NCBI RefSeq assembly: GCF_029227915.1
Contig: NC_079881.1
Span: forward strand, 18,639,501-18,703,500
Length of the DNA stretch: 64,000 nucleotides
Direction of reading: 5' to 3'
DNA from: Hydractinia symbiolongicarpus
Lineage: Eukaryota > Cnidaria > Hydrozoa > Anthoathecata > Hydractiniidae
Part shown: positions 35,490 to 48,100 of the stretch, piece by piece
How the letters are laid out: each line of letters opens with the position of its first letter
How positions within the stretch are numbered: position 1 is the first letter of the stretch
Notes under the pieces: generated by a model
What the model was told of the DNA's origin: nothing
Databases searched by the model: none
What the model saw: the letters and a program-made list of their open reading frames with translations, nothing else
Position numbers and translations under genes: made by a program

Positions 35490-35855
35490 GAATACACCTT
35501 TACGATAATTCGGGAAAACTAACACTCCATCGCAGCTTATTTAGCAATCAGAGGAGGTAAACATCACACTTTTATAACAGTTTATTAAGAAGAAAACACA
35601 TTTTTTCTTGATAACTCTTCTTGCCGCGTTTTGTTTTTAATGAAAAGTACACATAAGTTGTATCTTATTATTATTAACGTTTTCTGAAAATTTGAAAGAA
35701 ATTGATACACGGATGTTAAAAACTGGAGAAAACACGCTTTCGTCTCTAACAAACTCTCATAAAAACACGATTTTTACCTCCTTTTTTCCGATATTGTAAA
35801 ACGATGGAGAGCCGTAGGAACGCATGTACAATTGAATTATCGTAAAGGTGTATTC
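35490..35855. mobile_element. Inverted-repeat element with GAATACACCTTTACGATAAT termini
   Basis: The first 20 bases return inverted at 35836-35855. Further inside, ACTCCATCG pairs with CGATGGAG, and GGAGGTAAA with TTTACCTCC, so the arms are long and partly diverged. It ends about 325 bp upstream of the CCDC40 start and could affect its promoter. Confidence 0.7.
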
Positions 35856-36179
35856 ATCAATTTCTCGATCAGCGCTTTAAGTTTTAGAGAATAATAATGA
35901 AGGCAACAAATAGAACATGACTAAAACAACAACTTCTTGAAAGGGCCTAATAATAAAGTGTACAGTGTACCTCCTAACTGTTTTGTGTATATATTGTTAA
36001 CTTCTTAGAATAAACAACTGACCGGCTGGCCGTGTCGAGTATAGTAGTTCAAGGTATAGCCATTATTCAAATCATGTTTACATTGTATGGTCACACTTCC
36101 TTTGTTTAAATCTTAGACAACTAATTTGTGAATTTTGTTTGTACTGTTGACCACAGTGCATACGGAGACAGTAACAAAC

Positions 36180-39100
36180 ATGGCAGACGAAAGAAGCGGC
36201 AGTGGGGAATCTCGAAAGACTGCAAAATCTGGCACTACAACAATTTCTGACGCTGTTGCGAAACTTACTGTAAAAGCACTGCAGAATCTAAATTTATCAA
36301 GCAATGATGAGCAAGATACTACATTAAACGTGAATACTGGTAAGTCAAACTTCATGTTCCTTGTCCTTATAGAGGGTGTGATCCTCACATTTTTTAATAT
36401 TTTTAACAACATTTTGAAGCAGAGATGAGTTTGATAAAACCCTCAATGGCTGTTACAAATTCAAACCAGTTAAATAAACAGAACCAGGTCACTTTAATTT
36501 TAGCTAGCTAGCATATGCTGTCTACACATGTGATTGTTCTGCCCAATCTCTTAGAACTAGCCCGTTTTAAGAAGACAGGCCAGGCAAATCTTCCGACAAT
36601 GACAAATGTGTAGCCAGTCTTAAGACTGGACTGCCCAATCTATGGAGGTACATGCCCAATCTTAGAACAACTGTGAAAGACAAACAGAACAATAAATTTC
36701 TAGAATTTACCTCTTAATAGGAACTTTAAATTGAAACTTTTCTTGGAAAATCAAAAGGCCAAAAATTTATATATACCATGTATTATATGTTTAAAAAATT
36801 GAAACTACTCAACCATATTACCTAGCTGGCTACAGCTCACTAGCTGGCTAAACATCTCATCCAATGAAATTAACAGCTAGCTAACTAATAATATGGTTGA
36901 ATACGATTTTTCTGATTCTTTATAAATATAAACATTTTATTTTTAAAATTTAGCCGCTATACTACAAGCTGTATATAAATGCTAAATGTATAACAGGTGC
37001 TCTACCAGCTACCTAGCTAGCTACGTTTTTCACTCTACTGTGTACTGGTCGGGTCAATTCAACAGGACAGTACCCAAAATATGATGTTTTAATGTGCCTG
37101 AGAATGTTTTTGGGGACTTGCAAAAAACAGAGGTCGTGTGGAACATCCCTTCTTTAAAATCTAAAAGGCGCCAAAGATGGGCCTAACATGGTCTTTTGCC
37201 CAAATCTTGTGACGCCATGTCCAGTCTTAAGACTGGCCGGCCAGTCTTAAGACTGGGCAATTTATGTCTAAAGATTGAGCAGCGTCCTAAGATTGGGCAG
37301 AACATTATGATCTAGATACAGGCCTCGTCAGAGGGATGGCGTGCGATCGCACGCGCACGCCCATACACGTCATGTTTGAATGTTCCTGTGCGATCTTTGC
37401 ACGTCAAAAAAACACCAAATACCTCAGACACGCGCTAATCGCACACCAAAATAAATAATATTCTGTTCAATGAAGGCAAAGGGGAATAATATACAGTGCC
37501 GATTGCGAGTAAAGCGACACATCTTTGAGAGTACGGGTACAAATAAATGCGATTAAAATAATTCAGAGTGCGAGTACAATGCGAGTGCGAGTAAAATAAA
37601 TAAGAGTAATCTTTTTGTTAACGCGAGTACGCAATAAATAAACTACTCCACCATAAATCTTTAAAAATATATATCATGTTACTCGCAAGTTATATTAAAG
37701 AAAAACATAAGACAACATTTTTTTTTTAATTAAAAAAAATTTTTAAAGTTCAACTTTTCTCTCTTACTTCTTTGAATGCTTTCGCTACTTTCATTATATA
37801 AAATCACTTCCAGCATGTTCTTTCACAAGCACAGAGAGTCAGCATGATATCTAATTATGTTATTGTAATCAATTACCACATGCAGACTCTGTTTTCTGAA
37901 TTTTTTTTTTGTATAACTGAGACAAAAATCTGTATAATTTTATAATATTGCCATAAAAAACAGGACGTCACAAAGCTTATTTTCTTTTTGTTTTTTGGGG
38001 GATGTTTTAGGATCGAAGCAACAATAATAACGTGAGGGAATTTTTTTATAAAAAAAGCAGTTTATTGTTTAATAATATATACTGTTTTGAAAAATTATTT
38101 ACATCTAAAAAAATATTTACAAAAAAGTTATTAACTAAAGAGTTTTATGACTTTAACATGCACGTTTATAATTTTCTTCGTTCCGTTGCTACGTCGCATA
38201 ATTTTTTTTTCAAAAATAATGAATAATGAACGCATAGCACATTTTACTTTCGTCGCAATAAATTACCTGCTTTTCAAAACATGGCAAAATTAGTGTTGCT
38301 GTATGCGAGTTCTATGATTACTCGAGAAAAAAATGGAACAAGCGTGTGTTTTTTCAATATATTGAGATTAAAATCGCGTTACTATAATTAGTTTCGTTGG
38401 TAAAAAAAGAATGTTCTGGAAAGATCAAAACACTCATTATGAGAACATTTTGTTTTAAATTTTAATACTGAAGAAAGAGTCTAAATATAATACTTTCGTC
38501 GCACAGAAAAGGCCAAAACGCTCGTTGTGGGAACATTTTGTTCTGGTAAGAATAAAAAGATACAAAGTTAAAAACACTGTTTTTTTTAAAAAATAAATCT
38601 CGGAAAAAGAGTTAGTACCAACTTAAACTTAAAAGATTGAAACAATGCTTCCAACAAACAATGCCTCTTGCTGTCTATTTAGTTTTCACGCAAATCTTTT
38701 ATTTTATAAAACTATCAAACAATGGCTCGTCGTGTCACATTGATAGAGATAATAAGAAAGATAATAAGAACTAAAGACAAACAGCTAATGCCTCTGAGAA
38801 AAAGGTGAAACTTGAGCGTTTGTGTATGCTTACAGGCCATTTCGCACGCCCCCACACACGCGCAGATTTGTTTAGAAGTGCGATTCATCACACGAGCAAA
38901 ACGTTGCTGTAATTAAAAATTATTGTATTTATAAGAGAGAAAATTTATTAAATAAACCTTAAAAATAAACGATCATTCTTTTACTGAACTCACAATAGAT
39001 CGCACGTGAGCATTCTTTTAAATGTTGATAATGTGAATTTAATTGCTACCATTTGTTTCTTTTTCCTTTCAAATTTTGCGAACCAATAAAAACATTGAGT

Positions 39101-42100
39101 TAATGGTGAGATCGTCGATATTTTATTTTGTTTGTTCAGTTTGGGTTAATGTGGAGATTATATCAACGCTATAAATTTTTTTTAAAATGTCTGAAAAAAG
39201 AACGAAAGGAAATAAAGTTGAATTAAAAACTTTTGAAAGTTGGGGTAAATCAGATATTCTTGGTTGGAAGACAGAGGAAAAAGATGGAAAGGTATTGGTA
39301 AACTATGTGTGGTGTAAAGTTTGTGAGAGGTATATAACGGAAATTACTTCTCGATTAAAAGGAAATGCGAAGACAGCTATGTTAGCGTTTATAAACGGTA
39401 CAAATGTGGTAACAATATACCAGGTGAGAGATTTTAACAGTAAAAGGTTTTTTTGATTTATTTTTATTTTTTCTAATATTTTAATTTTTATGTCAGGTCA
39501 CTCGACATATTGATTGTGAAGCCACTGTAAACACTTCTTCTGAAGATGATGACGACGACGAATCAGTCATCATTTGGTCAGACTTAAAGTGATTCATTTG
39601 TTTTAGTTTTGAAGATTGATCTTTCTGTAAATATTGACATGACATGCAACTTTACTTTATGATGTCTTTTTTCCCTTGTCTCTTCCCAAATGTTTCTGAA
39701 ATAGTAATGAAAAGTCTGTATTACGCACAAGGCTATATTAAGGCTTTGCGAGTTTCCTTTTAATGATTTTATAAAAAAATACAACAATATTTTAATCTTT
39801 GTAAGGTCGCATTTTGGAGAATTTAAAAGAAATACAGCGTTATTTAAGCTTAAATAACTAAAAGATAAACTAACTAATAAGAAGAAAAAAAAACTTCTTT
39901 AATAACGAAATATTCTTTTAGGTAATAATTTGTATGATTCATCGAACATAAGGTTTATTAAATATTATTATTAGCGGCTGTTCGACTTTCCATAATTTAA
40001 TTTAATTTAAATATCTGTTTGCCTCACAAGTAATAACAAAGTTAAATTAACGAGTCTGCTTACAACTTTTTCGTATATGGGTTGAAATTCCTTGTCGTAC
40101 ATTGTTGGAACTTGCACTTTGTTTGTTCCTTACGCCAAAACATGAGCCCCTGTGCGGTGTACAGGGGTAAAGGAAATGTTTTTGTAAAGAAATTTTTTTT
40201 GATCTACTGCACGCCTGCCTAAAATCTTACGAAATGGCCTGCGCTTACATCTGGACTGTACTGTACACTCAATCATAGTGCCGTGTTTTTCCTGCGCTCG
40301 CAGAAATGAAGGTAACTTTTCTGCTTAGTTTGTTTACATTTTTACCTCCATTTCTGCCCGAGCATCGGGCATTATGTAATCACTTAGATGCGTGCATAAA
40401 TATTGGGACTGTGATTCCATGTATTAGGATCTCCACCTTTCTATACAACTCCCTGCAACATCCAATGGCTTACACACAGTAGTAGTAGTGGTCATCTCCC
40501 CAATTTCACTTACATGGCTTTGGCACAGCTGTTTCGTAGCGGACAAAAGTGTTACAAAAAATAATTTGATTTACCCTCTCAGTTAAAACAGGATATCTCA
40601 AGAACGAAATAAGATTATTATTATTTTTTTAAAAAAAAAATAATCTCAGAAATTGCTAAATTTAGGCCAAAATGTCTAAAAATGTCCTAAAAAATTATCA
40701 TTAAGATGAATGTCTTCCACAATATCTCTGCAATAAAGTTAAGAAAACATGTTTTTTATGGTCCACAGGTTAGGTTAAGTATCTAGAATGAAAATTACTT
40801 AATTTTATTACTGTCCGAAATTGTCCAAACGGTTTTTCTTGGGCCAAATCATCATCATCATCATTCTCGGCTTAACGTCCGTTTTCCATGCTAGCATGGG
40901 TTGGACGGGGTATATTAATGACCCTCTTCCAATCTGATCTAGACTGTGTTAGATCTAAACTCAACTTCCTCTCTATCAAGTCTGTCCTTATAACCTCCTG
41001 CCAAGTCTTTCTCGGTCTGCCTCTGGGCTTTGCCCCAGGAACTATCAAGTCTCTACACTTTCTTACCCAATTATCCTCCTCCATTCTTTCCAAGTGCCCC
41101 AGCCAATTCAATCTTCTTATCTGGATAACATCTTTAATTCTACGGAGACTTAGCCTGCTTCTTAGCTCATCTGAACTCTTTCTGTCTCTCAGACTGGCAT
41201 TACACATCCACCTAACCATTCTCATATCATTCCTTTCTAAACGGTCAAGATCTTCCTGCTTCACTGCCCATGTCTCACTACCGTACAACATAACACTTCT
41301 TACACAGGCCTCATACAACCTACCTTTTACCTCAATTGACAGGACTCTGCTAGTCAATAAAGGAAGTAACTCTCTAAACTTTTTCCAAGCAGAACCTATC
41401 CTGCAAGTAACACTTCTTCCAACACCCCCTTCACTGCCCAACATATCACCTAAGTAACAGAAGTTCTTAACTATCTCTAACGAGCCACTGTTATACATCA
41501 TTAAAGCTGGAAATACTTCATTCTCTATAATCTCACCTTTGCAACGCTTGCATACAAACTGTATGCCAGCTCTTAACCTTCTACTAATACTACTGCACTT
41601 CTTATGTACCCAATGCTTGCAAGTCTGACAAAAAATTGAGTTACTACCAACCCCTTTCCTGCAAACTCCACAAGGCCACTTTCCAACTACAAGGTCACAC
41701 TTGGCTGCAATGCTACTTATCATGACTTAAGACTTTGCTGTGTTTACCTTCAGCCCTTTCTCTTCTAGTCCTTTCTTCCACTTCTCAACCTTTTCAACTA
41801 ATTCTTCCATCGACTCTGCTATGAGAACCAAATCATCTGCATACAATAACTCCCATGGACAACCTGTTCTGAACTCCATCGACAGCGCTTCTAAGACTAG
41901 AATAAACAACAAAGGACTAAGTACAGAACCCTGATGTACACTAACATTTACACTAAATTCATCACTAAGTGAATCGTTAATCCTGACACGACTTCTAGCA
42001 TTGCTGTACATAGACTGAACCATTGTAACTAGCCACTCATCCACACCTAATTTTCTCATAGCCCACCAAATAACTTTACGTGGCACTCTATCAAAAGCTT

Positions 42101-45100
42101 TCTCTAAATCTACAAAGGCAAAATAAGATTCTTTCTCTTTCCTAAATACTTTTCCTGAAGCTGTCTGAGTAAAAATATTGCATCTGTAGTGCCACGCCCT
42201 GGAACAAAACCAAATTGCATCTTATCTATATCAATTCTTTGATGTGAGAATGTGAGAAATATGTGAAAAAACGGCCTTTACAACCTCAATGTATGTTTAA
42301 AGTTCGTTTATTAACTTAATAAAAAACATTACTTTGGATTCTAAGGTCATTAAAGATGATGTAGATGAAATATTAGTCTGTCTGAAATTCTCCAAAGGGT
42401 TATTTTTTGAGCCAAATGTGAGAAATATGTGTAAAATGGCCTTTTAGAGCCTGAATGTATGCTTAGAATTCGTTTATTAATTAAATAAAAAACATATACT
42501 TTGGATTCTGAGGCCATTAGAGATGATATAAATGAAATATTAAACTGGGTCAACGGTTTCAACGTTTTAGTTTCTCATGCTAGTAGAAAATACCTCAAGT
42601 TGTGCATAAATAGTTTATTTATTATATACATTAAATATGTACAAAGCAATCACTTTGTTTTTCTTTATAAATTGTATAAAATAGCACCCAATCTTGTGAT
42701 AAAGCCAAGATTAGCTAGCTAGCTACCTATAGCTATAAACATCTTTGATTCTAACAATTTCATCTTGAAAAAGTCCAACAAAATCTTAAGTAAATACAAA
42801 AAAGAAGTATTAAGTTACTTAGCTATATACAGAACACGATGCAAAATGCAAAACTGTAGGACCAAAAAATAGCTACTTTTTACAGAAAAATATAAAACAG
42901 GAGAAACAAGATTAAAAAAGATAAAAATTAGCCACACCTGAAGTTTTACAAGCTTTATAGCAATTTCTTAAAATCAAGGGTGCTCTAATAGCAAAAAAAT
43001 AATATCAAAATCCCTGCAAAATAAAGTAGTTTACTGTTTTGTCCCTTACCTCGTGCTTTGCCAACCTTTGGGCTAGCTTCAAAATTGCTAAGACACCGTT
43101 GTCTTGCTTATTCCAGTTTTTTTGAAAAATTATGGTTTCAAACAATTTCAGGGTCGAGCAATAAAGTCCCAAGTAAACGCCAGGCCGCTGTAATTTTTTA
43201 GGACAAAAACCATACCTAACAAAACATTAAATGTCATCGCTATGACTCTCTTAGAAGTTTAAATACTTATTTAATTGAACAGGAAAAGGATCATACTGCA
43301 TCAAATTGCTGTGTACCACTTTGGCACTTTTCCTCTTTCTTAGCGCTTAAAGAAGACTTTTACTTAAAATTTAAATAGTTTATAGTTTGCGAGACGAACG
43401 GTACATGGTACGGGCCGATAGAACCATGTTTCCAGGTCCCCCATACCAATTTTCAAGTCCATAGCTAGTAGCACAGCATTGACACAAGGTTAAAAAGATG
43501 GTATACGTTCGCCAAAAATAACGTTGTTTTTTTTAATTTTGTGTGTTTTGTTCGATGAAATAACTCGAAATCTCTAACACACATGTATAACATATTTATA
43601 TATTTAAAAAGTAAAAAAGTAGATTGTTTAATACTTTTTATTTCAGTAACATTAGAACAATACAAAAAAAGTTTCAATAACTTAAAAAATAATAAAAATA
43701 CAAAATTTCAAAAAAAATTGTGGAAATTTTAAAATCCTAAAAGACAATTATAAATTTATCTTCAGGTGATAGAAATGACGAAGAAGAGGAAGACAATGAA
43801 GATAATTTAGTGCAGGGAGGAACTCAACTTCCTTCCTCTTTTTCAGAAGATCAGTATTTAGATGACGTTGAAGTTGATTTTGCTGGTTCTGAAGAAGTGG
43901 ATGATAGTGGAATGGATGTTGATGGTGATTCAGAGTCTGATGGGTATCAGGATGACGAAGGAGAACCTGACAGTGACTTAATTGTTCTTGACCCTTCCCA
44001 TGTAGGTTTGGTATTTTTTTTACATCGTAATATATGAAAATCAGTTTTATACAGAAAAGATTATTCAAACCTTCAAATCTAATTTGAGCTCTGTGATGTT
44101 TTTGTGTCATCAACTTTTTTAGTGTATATGCTTATATGCTTATGATCTCTAAGTGTCATTGTTATACCTAATATTTTAGCCTTTAATGAAAAGATTTCAA
44201 AAAGCTTATGAAGAGCATTTGAAGAAACAAGATGAAAAATCAACATTAGAACTCCGAGAACTAGTAAGACATTTTTTGCCTTGGTGTATAATTTAGTCCA
44301 AAAACAACAATTCTAAGTGGCAATCTCTGGTCCAAACCTCATGGTTAAGCTTAATACAATAGTATTACAAACTCTAGAGCTGGGCAGTAACCAAAAATAT
44401 TTCTATATAAGTTTTGTAGTTAATTAGACATGGAAATAAGCAAAGTAACCGTGTTGAAAATGAAAGGATACTACATTTCCAGAATAAATAAATAGTACAA
44501 ATTTGGTGCCCCTTTTAGAAGAAATTTATTGATTTTTCTGGGACTTAGACTCCCCCTTTATGCTTGTATTTTTAAATACGATATGTGTTATATTTGTGTG
44601 TGTCCTTGTTTACAGCTACAAGAGCACTCTACAGCCAAAAAGCAACGTGAAGAGATTGGTGTTGAGTTGTATGGAGTACAACAGGAGTTAGCAAGGCAAC
44701 AAATGCAATTAGAAAAACAACACGATGATTTTAATGAGAAGTGGCAGCTTCGAAAACATTGTGAAGCACAATTAAATGAAATCAAAACATTGTACAAACA
44801 AGCAATGGATGATTTGATACACAGGAGGAGAAAAGGTTAGTCCTAATAATACCTGTGTTCTGGTTAAAATGGTAACCTGGATGTTACTTTGTGTGGAGGA
44901 TGTAAGAATGGAGTTGCATAGGATATTTCCAGAGGATGATAATTTAAGAACCAGAATTATGTGCGACAAGCAAAAAATTTGGATTTTCCTCCAGATTGAC
45001 AACTAGCAGTTTAAACTTTAAATTTTTCTATTTTGTTCTTTGTCGGATATAAGTTTTGAACTTTATTACATCTGAAGGGTTACTACTGAATTTACAGAAC

Positions 45101-48100
45101 ATAGAAATTAAGCAATGTTGACAAAGCTTAGAAAGAACCTGAAAAACTCACGAAACTGTCTGGGTCTGAAGAAAATTAAAACATTTTTGACACTGACAAC
45201 AAAAATTAAAGTCATAATTGTTTTCAAGTAAAATAAAGCCAACACTGTATTTGATTTGTAAGAAAAGAAATAATTATAATGACGACTCACTGTTGCAAAA
45301 CCATACAGTCAGCTGCAGTTTTGGACTTTTATTTGTGTTGCATGTAACAACAAATCTTAAATATACTTTTTTTAATATTTTTAGCCGCTAATAACTAACA
45401 TACTAAGATTAAGAGCCATTTTAGGCAACACAAATTATTGCTGTTTATTTTTTATCTTTTGCTTAAATAGCTAGCTGACATGTCATTTTTCTACTAGCCA
45501 GCCATACCATTAAGTGATGTATTGCGATTTTAATGCTTGACTAAAGTAGCTACAACCCTGGACATAATATTTGTGGAAATTACCTTTTAACCAATCTTGA
45601 AATGGCCAAACAGGATCACTTAGCTAGTACTCTGAAGCCTAAATGTTTTACTTTGACAAGGGTATCACTTGGAATGGTCCAAAACATCAGGGAATTGTGC
45701 ATACTAGCTTCACCAACAATTATTACGATTTAATATATTTAGGATCTTACCAAATAGCTGAAGAACCTACGTCTGCTGTCAACATTAATTTTTCTAGAAA
45801 TTTTAAATTTTTAAATGTATAATAATTCCACGTGTTAATATCTCTTTTCCATTCAGCATAGTATTTTTAGTTTATTCTTAGTTAAAAAGGGGCAAAATTG
45901 TGATTTCAGTGTCATATTAAAATTTTACAAGAATTGTAGATTGGCGGTTGTTTAACAATGGTATCATTCACTAGAACAGGCAGACTTTTCATTATTTTTT
46001 AAAAACAATTTATGTATAAGTGACTTATCTCTTATGTGTGGTGATACTGTGAAGCTGTATAATTACTGCATTGGAATAGACAAAAGGATAGCATATACCT
46101 TTCCCGCTAACTACACAAATATTGCATTAGGAAAATGTGAATACCACGCCAAAAAGCTACTGCTTAGTACAGTACAGGTTACTTGTGGTGTTATTCTAAA
46201 TTTGCTGTACGTTCAGTTTCATAGCTAGTAAAAAAATGTTTGTTTAATTTTATTCCATTATTGAAACTTCAGGAATGCTGTCACATATCTGTCAATGTTA
46301 TCGCATTTCTTATCTTGTTAGCGAACAAAGCTGTTAAACAGAATCGAAATGTTTAAGCATTCATACACTCGCCTTTTGCAAGCTCTGAAAACGATCTGCA
46401 CACACAAACTATATTTTGTGACGCAGGCTACACTCAGTTTTTAAATTTCATGTAAATGGAGGTGGACCAGGGAGAATAACATGGTTAATTTTACAATTAA
46501 CACACACGTTTTAATTTCAGTCTAAAATGAAATACGCATATAGGATTGATGTACTTCTCTTTATAGCAAATGAACTGCAAACTGAAGTGGAAAATATTGC
46601 TGCCAAACTTTTGTATGTGGAGTCTGCCAAAGATGATGTGAGGTCGGACATATCAATCTTAAAGCGTGCAGCTGAAAAAGCAGGAACAGAAGTTATAAAG
46701 GCTCAGCGGGAGAAGCAAAAACAAGTAAGTGTTGTGTCTGTTTGTTTGTTTTCATTGTTCTAGTTCTTTGATCGTTTATTCGTTTGTTTTTTGTCTTCTT
46801 GCTTGCTTGCCTGTCCACCTGCCTGCTTGCTTGCTTTCTGGCTGTTTCTTTTTTTTTTGTTAGTTTCTTTGTTCATTTAATTTTTTTTAAAACATTACCT
46901 TTAAGGACTTGTTAGTGAATAAACTCGTTTCTGCTGTTGACCATCTACGTGGAGACATAGCAATGTATGACGCGCAAATACAAGCTCAAAGAGAGGAGAC
47001 CAAAGCAGCTACAAGAACTTTAACAGATGCTACTACAGAGCTAGAGGTATGTTTATTTTTCATTGTATTTACATGTATGATTTTGTAGTGTAGGCATAAG
47101 CTAAGTTTATGATGGGAATTTAGAATCGATGTTTCTACGTTATTTGAGATTACAATCCAACTTGGTTGCTTAACTTACGTTTTGTTAGGCCATAGATTTA
47201 GAGAAGAAGCAGTTGCTGCAGCAATGGAACAACAGTTTGATTGGTATGAAGAGAAGGGATGAATCATATGGTGCCATGCAAGAGGCTGTCAAGTATGTTA
47301 GTGTTGATGGCTGTTTTTGCCTTTCAGTCTGTTTTTCTTGCCTGCCTGTGTTCTTGTATTTTCTGTTTTGTGTTTGTTTATCTGTTGGTTTTTCTTGCCT
47401 GCCTGCGTTCTTGTATTTTCTGTTTTGTGTTTGTTTATCTGTTGGTTTCTATTGCCTGACTGACTGCCTTCATGCAGTTGTTAGTTTTTAGATAGATTGC
47501 TGTAACAAAAGGGATAATGAAAATAAAGAAAATAATACAGAATTGATGTTTGCGAATTTGGCTTGAATCTGCAAACTTGATTTCTGCAGTATTTTTTGCT
47601 TATTCGTGATCTCCCTGTGAATTAAGCATAAAATTTATTAAGACATGGCATATAAGCATAAAATTTATATAAGTAATACCATAGTTATGTAAGGTTACCA
47701 TTTTGATATGTTTTATCTCTCCTTTCAATATAAATGTGCGCAATTTTTTAGTCTGCATTTTTTGCATAATTCTCAGGTCCTATTTGAAAATTTAAATTTT
47801 GCAATCTTTTCTGTTTGTTTGTGTGTTTTTTTGTTTGTTTTTTGTTTGTTTGGTGTTATTGTGATTAACACATAAAGTTTAACGTTCTTTTAGCGTTCAG
47901 AAACAACAAATCTTGGCCATTGAAACGGAGCTGGATGGTTACAGGAAGCAAATTTTGAAAGCTCAGGAACAAAATGAGCAACTCACGTACATGTACAACA
48001 GAATTGAGAGCGATATTACGGCTGTCAAGAAACAAATAACGGTCGCACAAAATAAGCATGAAGCTTTGAAGATAGAGTACAGCACATACAGCCGCACGTT

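Larger units (their letters stand above)
31295..36179. other. Intergenic region between divergent CTU2 and CCDC40: transposon nest
   Basis: The two genes are transcribed away from each other. The middle is filled by elements at 32256-32909, 32948-34579, 34875-35257 and 35490-35855, annotated separately. The flanks 31295-32255 and 35856-36179 hold no element I can name apart from the hairpin at 31833. The CCDC40 5' region ends in AACAAACATGG, a good start context. Confidence 0.6.

Noticed and set aside
47213-47491. Cys-rich 92-aa frame reading through exon 7
   Set aside because: The true exon stops at the GTATGT donor (47293); the Cys-rich part is the 57-bp intronic tandem repeat.
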